This document shows positions 11,021-19,769 of a stretch of 64,000 bases of DNA, one piece after another. The position numbers were made by a program, and so were the translations under genes. Source of the DNA: Larsenimonas rhizosphaerae (GTDB taxonomy: Bacteria > Pseudomonadota > Gammaproteobacteria > Pseudomonadales > Halomonadaceae); assembly GCF_023700005.1 (NCBI RefSeq), contig NZ_JAMLJK010000001.1, forward strand, positions 2,115,513 to 2,179,512, read 5' to 3'. The notes beneath the pieces were generated by a model. The model was not told where the DNA came from and ran no database searches. It worked only from the letters and a program-made list of their open reading frames with translations. Positions within the stretch are counted from its first letter, which is position 1. Each line of letters opens with the position of its first letter.

Positions 11021-11764
11021 ATGGCACTTCCACAATTTATCGGCCATCGGGGATACAGCGCCCGAGCACCTGAAAACACTCTGTCTGCACTGCATGCAGC
11101 CGCGGATGCAGGCATTGCCTGGGTCGAACTCGATGTACAGTGCCTGGGCGATGGCACGCCGGTCATCTGGCATGACACCCACGTCCGACGGTGCAGTGAT
11201 GGCAAGGGCCGGCTCAAGGAGCTGACCCTGGCCGAGGCCAGACAACTTGATGTAGGACGCTGGTTCGATCCGCGCTTTGAAGGCGAGCGCATGGCCACGC
11301 TCAAGGAAGCGCTGGATGTCATTGCCGAGCGCGGACTGGGACTCAATCTGGAGTTCAAACTGGATCATCGGGACGAGCCGTCCCCACTGATTGATGCGGT
11401 GCTTCCGATTCTGAACGGCGGGTTACCGCGAGAGCGCCTGCTGATGTCGAGCTTTTCAAACGACGTGCTTGATGAGATACGCCAGCGGGATAAAAAAGCC
11501 CCCCTGGGGATTCTGTTTAGCGAGGAAATACCCAGAGACTGGCTCTGGGACGCGGAACGGCTGGAACCAGAGAGCATCCACGTCGACTGGCGCTACATGA
11601 ACGAAGCGAGGGCGCGGGAAATCATCGAAGGCGGCATGGCACTGGTCTGCTACACCGTGAACGACCCCGACAGGTTCAATGACTGGTGGGACATTGGTGT
11701 CACCAGCGTCATCAGTGATGACCCATTGCGTTTTGATCGCTTCACCCGGGCACTCGAGAACTGA
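11021..11764 (+). CDS. ugpQ: Glycerophosphodiester phosphodiesterase
   Basis: This enzyme hydrolyses glycerophosphodiesters (deacylated phospholipids) to sn-glycerol 3-phosphate and an alcohol. It has 247 residues, the length of cytoplasmic UgpQ, and no signal peptide, unlike periplasmic GlpQ. The GDPD motif is HRGYSARAPENTLSA at the N-terminus, followed by the metal-binding ELDVQ and HDTHVRRCSDG. The ATG is preceded by AGGA about 10 bases upstream. It is a single-gene unit with its own promoter, and its end converges on trpC. Confidence 0.92.
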   Translation: MALPQFIGHRGYSARAPENTLSALHAAADAGIAWVELDVQCLGDGTPVIWHDTHVRRCSDGKGRLKELTLAEARQLDVGRWFDPRFEGERMATLKEALDVIAERGLGLNLEFKLDHRDEPSPLIDAVLPILNGGLPRERLLMSSFSNDVLDEIRQRDKKAPLGILFSEEIPRDWLWDAERLEPESIHVDWRYMNEARAREIIEGGMALVCYTVNDPDRFNDWWDIGVTSVISDDPLRFDRFTRALEN

Positions 11765-11770
11765 TGGGGC

Positions 11771-11794
11771 GGTGGCCGTTCCATGACGGCCACC
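11771..11794. terminator. Hairpin between converging ugpQ and trpC
   Basis: A 9-bp stem (GGTGGCCGT, 11771-11779, with ACGGCCACC, 11786-11794) has a 6-base loop and no T-run. It is placed to end both the rightward ugpQ and the leftward trp transcript. Confidence 0.45.
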
Positions 11795-11815
11795 GACATC
11801 TCCCGGGGCAGGATA

Positions 11816-12613
11816 TCAGAAGAAGAGTCGACGCAGCGCAGCGCCCGCATCAGGATCACGCATGAAGCTTTCACCAACCAGAAAGCCATTGACGTCATGC
11901 GCCTGCATACGGTGCACATCGTCGCGGGTGGCAATGCCTGATTCCGTGATGACGGTCACACCATCGGGAATCATCGGCAATAGACTGAACGTGGTATCAA
12001 GCGATGTTTCAAACGTATGCAGGTCGCGATTGTTGATTCCCACGAGAGTCAGATCCAGCGCCAGTGCACGATTGAGTTCGAGGGCATCATGCACTTCCAC
12101 CAGCACATCCATATCCAGGTTGCGGGCCTGATCGTGAAGGGCCTTGAGCGCGTCATCATCCAGAGCAGCCGCAATCAGCAGAATACAATCCGCGCCCAGT
12201 GCCCGGGCCTCGAGCACCTGATAGGGATCAATCACAAAGTCCTTGCGAAGCACCGGCAGTGCACAGGCATCGCGGGCTGCCATCAGGTATTCATCACAGC
12301 CCTGAAAAAAGTCGACATCGGTCAATACCGACAGGCAGCTGGCACCGGCCTCTTCATATTCCCGTGCAATATCAGCCGGCCTGAAATCCTCGCGAATAAC
12401 CCCTCTGGACGGAGAAGCCTTCTTGACTTCGGCAATCACCGCCGGGTCACCGGCCAGCATGGTACGCTCAAGTGCCTTGATGAATCCGCGGGGCATCGGA
12501 GCCTGCTTGACCCGGGCCTTGAGGGCGTTCAGTGGTGCAATGGCCTGACGCTCGATGACTTCTTCGCGCTTGCGCGCGATGATACGGGCCAGAATGGTGG
12601 GCAACTCACTCAT
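11816..12613 (-). CDS. trpC: Indole-3-glycerol-phosphate synthase
   Basis: TrpC converts carboxyphenylaminodeoxyribulose phosphate to indole-3-glycerol phosphate in tryptophan synthesis. From ATG 12613 it has 265 residues, the normal length of the monofunctional enzyme; there is no fused TrpF domain. The TIM-barrel motifs [32 protein letters not shown] and ITESGI are present. The start is set by the ATGAGTGA overlap with the trpD stop, and upstream in-frame sequence is only trpD read in another frame. It is the last gene of trpGDC, so it is covered by the attenuator upstream of trpG. Confidence 0.95.
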   Translation of the reverse strand: MSELPTILARIIARKREEVIERQAIAPLNALKARVKQAPMPRGFIKALERTMLAGDPAVIAEVKKASPSRGVIREDFRPADIAREYEEAGASCLSVLTDVDFFQGCDEYLMAARDACALPVLRKDFVIDPYQVLEARALGADCILLIAAALDDDALKALHDQARNLDMDVLVEVHDALELNRALALDLTLVGINNRDLHTFETSLDTTFSLLPMIPDGVTVITESGIATRDDVHRMQAHDVNGFLVGESFMRDPDAGAALRRLFF

Positions 12614-13637
12614 CTGCCACTCCTGCAAAAACAGACGTGAAATGGGACAACTCGCGCAAACGCTCTGCTGCCAGGCCGGTATACAGGGCATCCTGGGCCA
12701 TGGCCACGCCCTCCTTGATCGAGGAGGCAATACCTGACACGTAAATGGCAGCCCCTGCATTATAGGCCACCATATCCGCAGCAGGACCATCACCTTTCAA
12801 CGCCGTCTTCACCATCGCCAGACTTTCTTCGGCATTGGACACCTTGAGCGTCTCCAGTGAGCTGCGCGACAGCCCGACGTCTTCCGGTGTCAGGGTATAG
12901 GTCGTGATCTCCCCGTCCTTCAGCTCCGCGACATGGGTTACTCCGGCAATCGACAGCTCATCCAGACCATCCTCGGCATGAACGACCAGGGCATGAGTAC
13001 TGCCGATGCGACGAAGCACCTCTGCAAAGGGCTCGATCAGCGAGGCATCATAAACACCGATCACCTGTTGCCGTGCACCGCTTGGATTGGTCAATGGCCC
13101 GAGAATATTGAACATCGTCCGGACCCCGAGCGACTGGCGCACCGGCACCGCGTGACGCATGGCCGTATGGTGATTCGGCGCAAACATGAACCCGACACCA
13201 ACGTCTTCGATACAGCGACCGATCTGCGCCGGAGTCAGATCCAGCGTGACGCCGGCCCGCACCAGCAGATCAGCGCTGCCGGAGCTGCTGGAAACGCTGC
13301 GCCCGCCATGCTTGGCCACATGGGCGCCTGCTGCTGCGGCTGCAAAGCACGAGGCTGTAGACACATTGAACAACCCTGCACCGTCTCCGCCGGTCCCTAC
13401 GATATCGACCACATTGTCAGCCTGAACCCGGACGGGCGTCATCAGCTCACGCATGACCTCAACAGCCGCCGTGATTTCGTCGACGGTCTCCCCCTTCATG
13501 GCAAGACCGATCAAGAACCCGCCCATTTGAACCGGGTCGGCCTGGCCACTCATCATTTGATGCATGACCTCACGCATTTCCTTTAGCGCAAGGTGCTCGC
13601 CCCGTGTGACACGAGTGATGGCTTCTTTCAGTTCCAC
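12606..13637 (-). CDS. trpD: Anthranilate phosphoribosyltransferase
   Basis: TrpD transfers phosphoribose from PRPP to anthranilate. From GTG 13637 it has 343 residues, the length of stand-alone TrpD; it is not fused to TrpG as in E. coli. The PRPP-binding motif [15 protein letters not shown] and the conserved [17 protein letters not shown] are present. The GTG start is preceded by AGGAAGG at 13644-13650 with 6-base spacing, which is better than any upstream candidate. It overlaps trpC by eight bases and lies 53 bases after trpG. Confidence 0.95.
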   Translation of the reverse strand: MELKEAITRVTRGEHLALKEMREVMHQMMSGQADPVQMGGFLIGLAMKGETVDEITAAVEVMRELMTPVRVQADNVVDIVGTGGDGAGLFNVSTASCFAAAAAGAHVAKHGGRSVSSSSGSADLLVRAGVTLDLTPAQIGRCIEDVGVGFMFAPNHHTAMRHAVPVRQSLGVRTMFNILGPLTNPSGARQQVIGVYDASLIEPFAEVLRRIGSTHALVVHAEDGLDELSIAGVTHVAELKDGEITTYTLTPEDVGLSRSSLETLKVSNAEESLAMVKTALKGDGPAADMVAYNAGAAIYVSGIASSIKEGVAMAQDALYTGLAAERLRELSHFTSVFAGVADE

Positions 13638-13690
13638 GACAATCCTTCCTGTAGTTGTTTCAACCTGAGTGAGGCGTGTGCGCCGGCGGC

Positions 13691-14305
13691 TCAGGCGACT
13701 GCCCGCGTGGTGATCGGACATTCGCCTCGTTCGAGAAAGTTCGCCAGTAGCTGATGGCCCTGACGCGTCAGGATGGATTCCGGGTGAAACTGGACTCCTT
13801 CGATATCAAGGGTCCGATGGCGCAGCCCCATGACGAGCCCGGGCGTGACATCATCATCACCGGTAAGGGCCGTGATCTCCAGGCAGTCCGGCAGGCTGTC
13901 ACGATCGACTACCAGCGAATGATACCGGGTCACCTCCAGCGGGTTTTCAAGCCCCTGGAAGACCCCCACGCCTTCATGATGCACCAGCGAGGTCTTGCCA
14001 TGCATGACCTGCGGTGCACGCACGACCTGACCGCCATAAACCTGACCAATGGCCTGATGGCCCAGGCAAACACCCAGTATGGGCAACCGGCCGGCATATT
14101 CGCGTATCAATGCCATGGAAATGCCCGCCTCGTTCGGCGTGCACGGGCCCGGCGACACGATCAGGTGCGTAAATGATTTTCCGGCAATGTCTTCAAGCGT
14201 GACGGCATCGTTGCGGAGGGTTTCGACTTCGGCACCCAGCTCCCCCAGATACTGCACGATGTTGTAGGTAAAGCTGTCGTAATTATCGATCATCAGTACA
14301 GACAT
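13691..14305 (-). CDS. trpG: Anthranilate synthase glutamine amidotransferase component
   Basis: TrpG is the class I glutaminase subunit that supplies ammonia to TrpE for anthranilate formation. It has 204 residues. The catalytic triad is visible: Cys80 in GVCLGHQ, and His174 and Glu176 in QFHPES. An AAGGAG ribosome site precedes ATG 14305. It heads trpGDC, and the 116 bases upstream hold a leader peptide and an intrinsic terminator acting as an attenuator. It may also serve p-aminobenzoate synthesis, as in some bacteria, but no pabB is seen here. Confidence 0.96.
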   Translation of the reverse strand: MSVLMIDNYDSFTYNIVQYLGELGAEVETLRNDAVTLEDIAGKSFTHLIVSPGPCTPNEAGISMALIREYAGRLPILGVCLGHQAIGQVYGGQVVRAPQVMHGKTSLVHHEGVGVFQGLENPLEVTRYHSLVVDRDSLPDCLEITALTGDDDVTPGLVMGLRHRTLDIEGVQFHPESILTRQGHQLLANFLERGECPITTRAVA

Positions 14306-14360
14306 GATGTACTACTCCTTGCGTATCAAACCATCCGCCGACCGCGCCAGGGGAAGACAC

Positions 14361-14385
14361 AAAAATGCCGCCCTAGCGGCGGCAT
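14361..14385 (-). terminator. trp attenuator (intrinsic terminator before trpG)
   Basis: Read on the minus strand, ATGCCGCC (14385-14378) pairs with GGCGGCAT (14372-14365) around a 5-base loop and runs straight into a T-run (14365-14361, TTTTT in the message). It lies after the leader peptide stop and before trpG, the position of a trp attenuator. The upstream GGCGGC at 14415-14410 is an exact copy of the terminator's descending arm, so it can capture the ascending GCCGCC and form the alternative antiterminator. Confidence 0.8.
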
Positions 14386-14421
14386 CGTCGATCACACAAA
14401 CACACGCTGGCCGCCTGTCTT

Positions 14422-14478
14422 CTAGCGAGGCCACCAAGCGCCGAGGCGCGAAACGAGTGTAGTTGTCGTGATCATCAT
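14422..14478 (-). CDS. trpL: trp operon leader peptide
   Basis: This 18-codon reading frame encodes MMITTTTLVSRLGAWWPR, with tandem Trp codons 15 and 16 just before the stop, the hallmark of a transcription-attenuation leader. The RNA across the Trp codons (14440-14428, CGCTTGGTGGCCT) can pair imperfectly with segment 2 (AGGCGGCCAGCG, 14416-14405). Segment 2 can instead pair with segment 3 of the terminator. Ribosome stalling at Trp codons would free segment 2 and allow transcription of trpGDC. There is no Shine-Dalgarno sequence, and the predicted start of transcription falls at or within a few bases of the AUG. Confidence 0.8.
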   Translation of the reverse strand: MMITTTTLVSRLGAWWPR

Positions 14479-14485
14479 ACAATGC

Positions 14486-14514
14486 ATAGTGTGTTGCCCG
14501 CAGAACCATGTCAA
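14486..14514 (-). promoter_or_regulatory. Predicted trpLGDC promoter
   Basis: On the minus strand a perfect -35 box TTGACA (14514-14509) lies 17 bases before CACTAT (14491-14486), a weak -10 (3 of 6). The TT of the -35 box is also the end of the descending arm of the trpE hairpin (14513-14538). The predicted first base, about 14479, is adjacent to the leader peptide ATG. Confidence 0.5.
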
Positions 14515-14538
14515 GGCCCGCATCATGCGGCGGGCCTT
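14513..14538 (-). terminator. Hairpin after trpE, abutting the trpL promoter
   Basis: A 9-bp stem (AAGGCCCGC with GCGGGCCTT; arms 14530-14538 and 14513-14521) lies a few bases after the trpE stop. On the minus strand it is followed by GACATGG rather than a T-run, so it may terminate poorly and let trpE transcripts continue through the attenuator. Confidence 0.55.
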
Positions 14539-14544
14539 ATAAGA

Positions 14545-16029
14545 TCAGTCCAGATTATCGAGCCCTTTTTCAGCCATTGCGACCGCCTTGAACATGGCAC
14601 GCCGCTTATTGAGGGTTTCCTGCCATTCGTCGTCCGGGTCGGAATCGGCCACGATGCCACCGCCCGCCTGCACGTGCAGTTCACCCCGCTTGATGACGGC
14701 AGTACGGATGGCAATCGACATGTCCATGTTGCCGGACCAGGACAGATACCCTACCGCCCCCGAATAGATCCCCCGCTTGACCGGCTCGATTTCGTCAATG
14801 ACCTCCAGCGCCCGGATCTTGGGCGCGCCGGACAGGGTGCCTGCCGGGAAGGTGGCTCGCAGAACATCCATCGGCCCGAGCGACGGCTTTATGCGCCCCA
14901 CCACATTGGACACGATATGCATTACATGCGAATACCGCTCGATGCTCATGTTATCGGTCAACTCGACGGTTCCCGGCTGACTGATCCGGCCAACATCGTT
15001 ACGGCCCAGATCGATCAGCATCAAGTGCTCGGCACGCTCCTTCGGATCGGCCAGCAGTTCAGCTTCAAGGGCCAGGTCTTCTTCCGCGGTGGCGCCACGA
15101 TGACGCGTTCCGGCAATGGGGCGAAGCGTAATCTCGTCACCCTCGAGCCGCGCCAGGATCTCGGGCGATGCGCCCACGACGTGGTGGTCGTCCAGGTTGA
15201 AGAAAAACATGTAGGGGGACGGGTTCAGGTAACGCAGCGCCCGGTACAAATCCAGCGGCGGAGCCGAAAAGGGAATCGACATGCGCTGGGAAGGTACACA
15301 CTGCATGACATCGCCGGCCAGGGTGTATTCCTTGATGCGACGAACGGCGTCCTTGTAGCCCTCTTCCGAGAAGCTCGCAAAGAAATCATTCTCGCCAATG
15401 TCGTCGCGACCGGAGCCCGGACTGGATGCCGACAACATGGTGGCCCGCAGTTGGGCTTCCAGCACATCAAGACGCTGATAAGCGCCGCGCAGGGCCTCCT
15501 CTCGAGATGGATCCGCATGCACAACCAGTGTCAGCTGGCCTGAAAGGTTGTCGAATACCACGACTTCCTCGGCCACCATCAGCAGAATATCCGGTACATC
15601 GATGGGGTCCGGCTTCTCGACGCCCTGCAGGCGTGGTTCGATATAACGAATGGTGTCGTAACCGAAGTACCCGACCAGACCACCGGTAAAGCGCAACGTA
15701 TCTTCTTCCGGCACCTTGAATCGCTGCCGGTACTGATCGATCCAGGCCAGCGGGTCCGTTACCTGTGTAGCACCGGCATCCTCACCATCCATGAAATGAC
15801 GGATGGTAAAGCCACGAACTTCAATTCGCTCGCGGCACGGCAGCCCGATAATAGAGTAGCGGCCCCACTTTTCACCCCCCTGTACGGATTCGAGCAAAAA
15901 GCTCCATGGCGCGTTGGCCAGCTTGAGATAGGTAGACAGCGGCGTATCAAGGTCGGCCAGAATACGGCGTGAAACAGGAATACGGGTATAACCGGCATCA
16001 GCCAGTTCATTAAAGCGTTCAGGTGTCAT
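14545..16029 (-). CDS. trpE: Anthranilate synthase component I
   Basis: TrpE uses chorismate and ammonia from TrpG to make anthranilate, the first committed step to tryptophan, and is normally feedback-inhibited by tryptophan. It has 494 residues (Pseudomonas TrpE about 492). The N-terminus [14 protein letters not shown] and the conserved [12 protein letters not shown] near the allosteric region match the family. The chorismate-binding C-terminal motifs [21 protein letters not shown] and GTLSGAPK are intact. No Shine-Dalgarno sequence is visible before the ATG (a C-rich run precedes it), but a 54-codon frame ends in an ATGA overlap with it. It follows gph after 193 bases that include a terminator. 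Confidence 0.96.
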   Translation of the reverse strand: MTPERFNELADAGYTRIPVSRRILADLDTPLSTYLKLANAPWSFLLESVQGGEKWGRYSIIGLPCRERIEVRGFTIRHFMDGEDAGATQVTDPLAWIDQYRQRFKVPEEDTLRFTGGLVGYFGYDTIRYIEPRLQGVEKPDPIDVPDILLMVAEEVVVFDNLSGQLTLVVHADPSREEALRGAYQRLDVLEAQLRATMLSASSPGSGRDDIGENDFFASFSEEGYKDAVRRIKEYTLAGDVMQCVPSQRMSIPFSAPPLDLYRALRYLNPSPYMFFFNLDDHHVVGASPEILARLEGDEITLRPIAGTRHRGATAEEDLALEAELLADPKERAEHLMLIDLGRNDVGRISQPGTVELTDNMSIERYSHVMHIVSNVVGRIKPSLGPMDVLRATFPAGTLSGAPKIRALEVIDEIEPVKRGIYSGAVGYLSWSGNMDMSIAIRTAVIKRGELHVQAGGGIVADSDPDDEWQETLNKRRAMFKAVAMAEKGLDNLD

Positions 16030-16190
16030 GGGGGGGTCTCGGCAAGCGCGTCAGGCGCATGAATAACAGGAAGCGAAGGCCCGGGAATCAGGCCGGAAAC
16101 AGGGCGCTCGTTATCCTCGCCAGCCCGCCGCATTGCATCTGCAGGCGTCCGGCGTTTCGAATATGGGCATGGCAATATCCTGATCTTCAT
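16026..16190 (-). CDS. Possible 54-residue upstream frame coupled to trpE
   Basis: An open frame runs from ATG 16190 to a TGA at 16026 that overlaps the trpE ATG as ATGA. It begins [14 protein letters not shown] and ends [11 protein letters not shown]; it contains no Trp codon, so it is not an attenuation leader. It starts just after the gph terminator and has no clear ribosome site. I do not recognise the protein. It could simply be an open stretch, or it could couple translation into trpE, which otherwise lacks a Shine-Dalgarno sequence. Confidence 0.2.
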   Translation of the reverse strand: MKIRILPCPYSKRRTPADAMRRAGEDNERPVSGLIPGPSLPVIHAPDALAETPP

Positions 16191-16192
16191 TG

Positions 16193-16213
16193 AAAAAAGG
16201 CCCCGGCGCGGGG
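16193..16213 (-). terminator. Rho-independent terminator after gph
   Basis: On the minus strand CCCCG-CGC-CGGGG (16213-16201) is followed by CC and six T residues (16198-16193). It ends gph and implies that trpE needs its own promoter inside 16030-16190, where I see no convincing consensus. Confidence 0.7.
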
Positions 16214-16222
16214 AAATTTACC

Positions 16223-16900
16223 CTAAACGAGTTCAATCAGTGATTCAACAATCACATCCGGGCCGGCGTCAGCGATCGGCTGGCCGTGATTATAGCCATA
16301 GGGCACGCCCAGTGTACGGCACCCTGCTGACTGCCCGGCACGAACGTCATGCACTGAATCCCCGACCATCAGGGTCTGACCCGGCCGTGCCCCGACCTGC
16401 TCCATCACATGTAAAAGCGGTAGCGGATCGGGCTTTTTGTGAAGCAGGGAGTCTCCCCCGATCAACAGGGTAAAGTAGCCGCCCAGCTGCAGCCCTTCGA
16501 GCAGCGGCGCAATGAAGCGCGATGGCTTGTTGGTCACCAGCACCTGCGTCAGGTTACGAGCCTTCTGGGCAGCAAGGCACTCATGTACCCCCGGATAGAC
16601 CCGGGTAGCACGGCAGGCGTAACGGCCATAATGATGCAGAAACCGCTCATGGAGTGCATCGACCAGCGCCTTGTCCGGTGGTGCCATCAACCCTTGATCA
16701 CTGGCCGCCCCCAACGCACGCTCGACCAGTACCAGCGATCCGTTGCCAACCCACTGACGCACGGCCTCTTCCCGGGGGACCGGCAGGTGGCGTTCGCTCA
16801 TGGTCTCCTGAAGCGCAAACGTCAGATCCGGGACAGAATCGATCAGCGTGCCGTCCAGGTCATAGGCAATCAACGTAATGCCCTCCAGTACCTCGTGCAT
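16223..16900 (-). CDS. gph: Phosphoglycolate phosphatase
   Basis: Gph is a HAD-superfamily phosphatase that removes 2-phosphoglycolate, a by-product of DNA 3'-end repair and oxidative damage. It has 225 residues. HAD motif I is YDLDGTLIDS with nucleophile Asp14 and Asp16, motif II is VLVTNKP, and motif IV is GDSVHDVRAGQSAG. GGGGAG precedes the ATG. In many pseudomonads rpe-gph-trpE is one cluster; here gph still precedes trpE, but rpe lies 3 kb away beyond ndh and panE. Confidence 0.92.
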   Translation of the reverse strand: MHEVLEGITLIAYDLDGTLIDSVPDLTFALQETMSERHLPVPREEAVRQWVGNGSLVLVERALGAASDQGLMAPPDKALVDALHERFLHHYGRYACRATRVYPGVHECLAAQKARNLTQVLVTNKPSRFIAPLLEGLQLGGYFTLLIGGDSLLHKKPDPLPLLHVMEQVGARPGQTLMVGDSVHDVRAGQSAGCRTLGVPYGYNHGQPIADAGPDVIVESLIELV

Positions 16901-17010
16901 GTGCTACTCCCCTGTCTGTATGTTCATGTCCTGGCTGATTGTGCCATCAGCCTGCTTCGGTATGTCATGGCGCCATCAGTAAGAGTATTCTTGGAACTCC
17001 ATTTTTTCCA

Positions 17011-17023
17011 TTGCTGACAGCAA
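17011..17023. promoter_or_regulatory. Palindrome in the gph-ndh divergent region
   Basis: TTGCTGACAGCAA is a perfect 6+1+6 palindrome, 69 bases before the ndh start in the region between the divergent gph and ndh genes. It could be an operator for ndh, but I cannot match it to a known regulator and no convincing promoter is evident around it. Confidence 0.25.
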
Positions 17024-17091
17024 CTTGAATTCACAAGGGCTAATTGAAGCAGGGTAAGGTACTCCCTCGAGGCCCCTGACAGGAAAACATC

Positions 17092-18390
17092 ATGAATGCT
17101 CCTCGTATTGTAATTGTAGGCGGCGGTGCCGGCGGCCTTGAGCTGGTCACACGTCTGGGCAAGAAACTTGGCAAGAAAAAGAAAGCCGATATCGTGCTGG
17201 TCGACCGGGACCAGACGCACGTCTGGAAACCATTACTGCACGAAGTGGCTACCGGAAAACTGGACTCCGGGCTTGATGAAGTGTCCTATCAGGGCCACTC
17301 CCGCCACAATGGCTATCGGTTTCAGCGTGGCACCATGACCGGCCTTGATCGTGAAGCCCGCCGCATCCATCTGGCCGCCATCGCAGATGAAGACGGCCAT
17401 GAAATCCTGCCACAGCGTACGCTGGATTATGACTACCTGGTACTTTCCCTGGGCAGCGTCTCGAACGATTTCGGCACCCCCGGTGTCAGCGACAACTGCT
17501 ACTTTCTGGACAGTACCCTGCAGGCCGAACAGTTTCGCAAGGCGCTGCTGAACACGTTCCTGCGCCATAATCATCAAAACGATGACCAACAGACACCACT
17601 TACGCTGGCCATCGTGGGGGCCGGGGCAACCGGCGTGGAACTCTCGGCCGAACTGCTTGATGCCACCGACATGCTCAACAGCTATGGCGTCACCCGCGTG
17701 GACCGGCACAAGCTCAAGATTCATTTGATTGAAGCTGCCCCACGCGTGCTGCCGGCCCTGCCCGAGCGCATAAGCCAGCCAGTGCATCGTCAGCTTGACC
17801 GACTCGGCGTTCAGCTGCACGTGGATACCCGGGTAACCCAGGCCGATGAACATGGTTTTGAAACCGGAGACGGCAAGCGCATCGAGGCAGACCTTTCCGT
17901 CTGGGCAGCAGGAGTCAGGGCCCCGGCCTTTCTATCCGAGCTGGGGCTGAGTACCCGACCGAATCATCAGGTGCTGGTACATCAGAATATGCAAAGCGTG
18001 GATGACGCCAACATCTTTGCCTTTGGTGACTGCGCAGCCTGCCCCCAGCCAGGAGACAAGTTTGTTCCACCTCGAGCCCAGGCGGCCCATCAGCAGGCCA
18101 ACCTGCTGTTCAGGAACATCCTGGCCGCAATGGAGAACAAGCCCCTCAAGGACTTCAACTATCGGGATCTTGGCTCATTGATATCACTGGCTCATTTCGA
18201 TGCTGTCGGCAATCTGATGCGCAGCTCTTCTTCCAGGGGCCTGTTCGTGGAAGGGAAACTGGCGAAACTGTTTTATGTCTCGCTTTATCGCATGCACCAG
18301 CGCGCAGTGCACGGCACGGCCAGAGCCGGCCTGACCATGCTGGTTGATGCCCTCAACAGCTGGATTCGACCGCGCATGAAACTGCACTGA
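17092..18390 (+). CDS. ndh: Type II NADH:quinone oxidoreductase
   Basis: Ndh is a single-subunit, FAD-containing NADH dehydrogenase on the inner face of the membrane that reduces quinone without pumping protons. It has 432 residues (E. coli Ndh, 434). The FAD dinucleotide-binding motif VIVGGGAGGLE is at the N-terminus, a second nucleotide-binding motif IVGAGATGVELSAEL follows near residue 180, and FAFGDCAACPQPG is the C-terminal FAD contact. HVWKPLLHEVATG is typical of this family. AGGAAAA precedes the ATG. Its stop is directly adjacent to the panE stop on the other strand. Confidence 0.94.
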   Translation: MNAPRIVIVGGGAGGLELVTRLGKKLGKKKKADIVLVDRDQTHVWKPLLHEVATGKLDSGLDEVSYQGHSRHNGYRFQRGTMTGLDREARRIHLAAIADEDGHEILPQRTLDYDYLVLSLGSVSNDFGTPGVSDNCYFLDSTLQAEQFRKALLNTFLRHNHQNDDQQTPLTLAIVGAGATGVELSAELLDATDMLNSYGVTRVDRHKLKIHLIEAAPRVLPALPERISQPVHRQLDRLGVQLHVDTRVTQADEHGFETGDGKRIEADLSVWAAGVRAPAFLSELGLSTRPNHQVLVHQNMQSVDDANIFAFGDCAACPQPGDKFVPPRAQAAHQQANLLFRNILAAMENKPLKDFNYRDLGSLISLAHFDAVGNLMRSSSSRGLFVEGKLAKLFYVSLYRMHQRAVHGTARAGLTMLVDALNSWIRPRMKLH

Positions 18391-19284
18391 TCAAGGTACC
18401 TCAATCGCCTTGGTCAACGTATAAAGCGTCGTATTGACGGGGGTGGGCACCTGATGCTCACGCCCTTTTTGCATGATGAACCCATTGAATTCCTCGATTT
18501 CAGTCACCCGCCCTCGCGCAATATCCTGCGCCGTGGAGGAATACTGTTCAGGCATGGTGCGTACAATATGCAGAATATCGTCCCTTAGCCCCGGGTCGAT
18601 GGCCACCTCACAGGCGGCTGCCACGGCAGCGCACTCATAGAACAGGGCGTCCATCACATCCATCATCGACGGCACCTGCATCAACTCGCCATAGGATTTT
18701 TGCGCCACGGCAGATAACGCATTCAGCACACAGTTGACGATGAGCTTGCGCCAGCGCGCAGCGGTCATGTCATCGCTGTGATCCAGGGCGATCAGCTCAC
18801 CAACCAGTGACGGATGCCAGGATGTGGCCCGCGCTCGCTGATCAAGACACAGGGTATGCCCCCCCCGGTGTGCCACGATACCGGCCGCCTTCATCCCGAT
18901 GGCTGCGTAAACAAGTACCGGCCATACTTGATGATCAGGTAACCGGTTCGCCAGATGGTCTGCACTGGTCAGGCCATTTTGAAGAGCCAGTACCGGCACG
19001 CCGTGATGGGTATACGTCCTGATTGCCTCGGCCGCCTGAACGACCTGATCGGCTTTCACGCAGCACAGCACCAACCCGGCGTCCGCCAGAGCCGAACTGT
19101 CTGTAGTAGCCTTCACGGCATGAATGAAGCGGGTGCGCTCTCCTTCATGAATACCAAGCCCCTGTGACGTGATGGCCTCAGCGTGCGCCGGCCGGGTAAT
19201 CAAGATAACGGACTGTCCCTGCTCGGCCAGCAGTCCGCCAAAAAAACAGCCCACGGCACCTGCTCCCAGTACTGCAATCTTCAT
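18391..19284 (-). CDS. panE: 2-dehydropantoate 2-reductase
   Basis: PanE is the NADPH-dependent ketopantoate reductase that makes pantoate for coenzyme A. From ATG 19284 it has 297 residues (E. coli, 303). The NADP-binding motif KIAVLGAGAVGCFFGGLLA opens the protein, and the conserved lysine region WRKLIVNCVLNALSA and the C-terminal FNGFIMQKG are present. GGGAGGG just before ATG 19284 decides the start; 22 further in-frame codons upstream overlap the terminator hairpin. It reads as a monocistronic unit immediately downstream of that terminator. Confidence 0.92.
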   Translation of the reverse strand: MKIAVLGAGAVGCFFGGLLAEQGQSVILITRPAHAEAITSQGLGIHEGERTRFIHAVKATTDSSALADAGLVLCCVKADQVVQAAEAIRTYTHHGVPVLALQNGLTSADHLANRLPDHQVWPVLVYAAIGMKAAGIVAHRGGHTLCLDQRARATSWHPSLVGELIALDHSDDMTAARWRKLIVNCVLNALSAVAQKSYGELMQVPSMMDVMDALFYECAAVAAACEVAIDPGLRDDILHIVRTMPEQYSSTAQDIARGRVTEIEEFNGFIMQKGREHQVPTPVNTTLYTLTKAIEVP

Positions 19285-19306
19285 CCGCCCTCCCGTCTGT
19301 TTCTTC

Positions 19307-19341
19307 AAAAAAAACGCCACTCGGGATATCCCGTGTGGCGT
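19307..19341 (-). terminator. Rho-independent terminator of rpe-yhbQ
   Basis: On the minus strand ACGCCAC-A-CGGGATATCCCG-A-GTGGCGT (19341-19314) forms an almost perfect long hairpin followed by eight T residues (19314-19307). It ends the leftward rpe-yhbQ transcript about 100 bases after yhbQ and insulates panE. Confidence 0.88.
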
Positions 19342-19442
19342 CCTCATCAAGTACTCTACGGCACTTTATCTACTTTTGGCGCTACGCGATTCAGGCACGC
19401 AGCGCAGGGCAGATAATACCATGCAGGTCGACGATCGTCAGC

Positions 19443-19769
19443 TCATCTGCCGGCATCATGCCCGGTTTCAGCTTCCCTTTCAGGGCTCAGGGCCTGGTCG
19501 TTGAGCCGCTCCGCCAGCCACGCTCGCTTGGCACTGGGAGACAGTTTCTTGATCCGGACTTCAAGCCTGAGCGCCTCGCCCTGGCTGCCAACCACTTCCT
19601 GATATGCCAGCGTCAACGGCCCCTTTCCGCGTAATGATCTTGCACCGCGTCCGCTGACGTGCTGCCGAAATCGACGTGCAACATCAGTACTGATACCGGT
19701 ATACAGGGCACCACGGCCTGTCCACAGCATGTAAAGATGCCAGACCGGTTGCTCAGTTTCGGCGTGCAT
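19443..19769 (-). CDS. yhbQ: GIY-YIG nuclease-superfamily protein YhbQ
   Basis: This is a small single-domain GIY-YIG protein of the UPF0213/YhbQ family, which has been linked to DNA repair, though the role is not settled. It has 108 residues. The signature is split as WHLYMLW then [17 protein letters not shown], followed by the family's [15 protein letters not shown] and the C-terminal basic region. The catalytic-type Tyr, Arg and Glu positions (YTG, RR, and E in [11 protein letters not shown]) are retained. It starts within the last codons of rpe (17-base overlap), so the two are co-transcribed. Confidence 0.85.
   Translation of the reverse strand: MHAETEQPVWHLYMLWTGRGALYTGISTDVARRFRQHVSGRGARSLRGKGPLTLAYQEVVGSQGEALRLEVRIKKLSPSAKRAWLAERLNDQALSPEREAETGHDAGR

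Noticed and set aside
12614..12793. 60-residue extension of TrpC
   Set aside because: It is trpD read in another frame; the ATGAGTGA overlap with trpD fixes the start.
14482..15543. Long open frame on the plus strand (353 residues) across trpE
   Set aside because: It is antisense to an intact trpE, has no recognisable protein features, and is the usual by-product of GC-rich codon bias.
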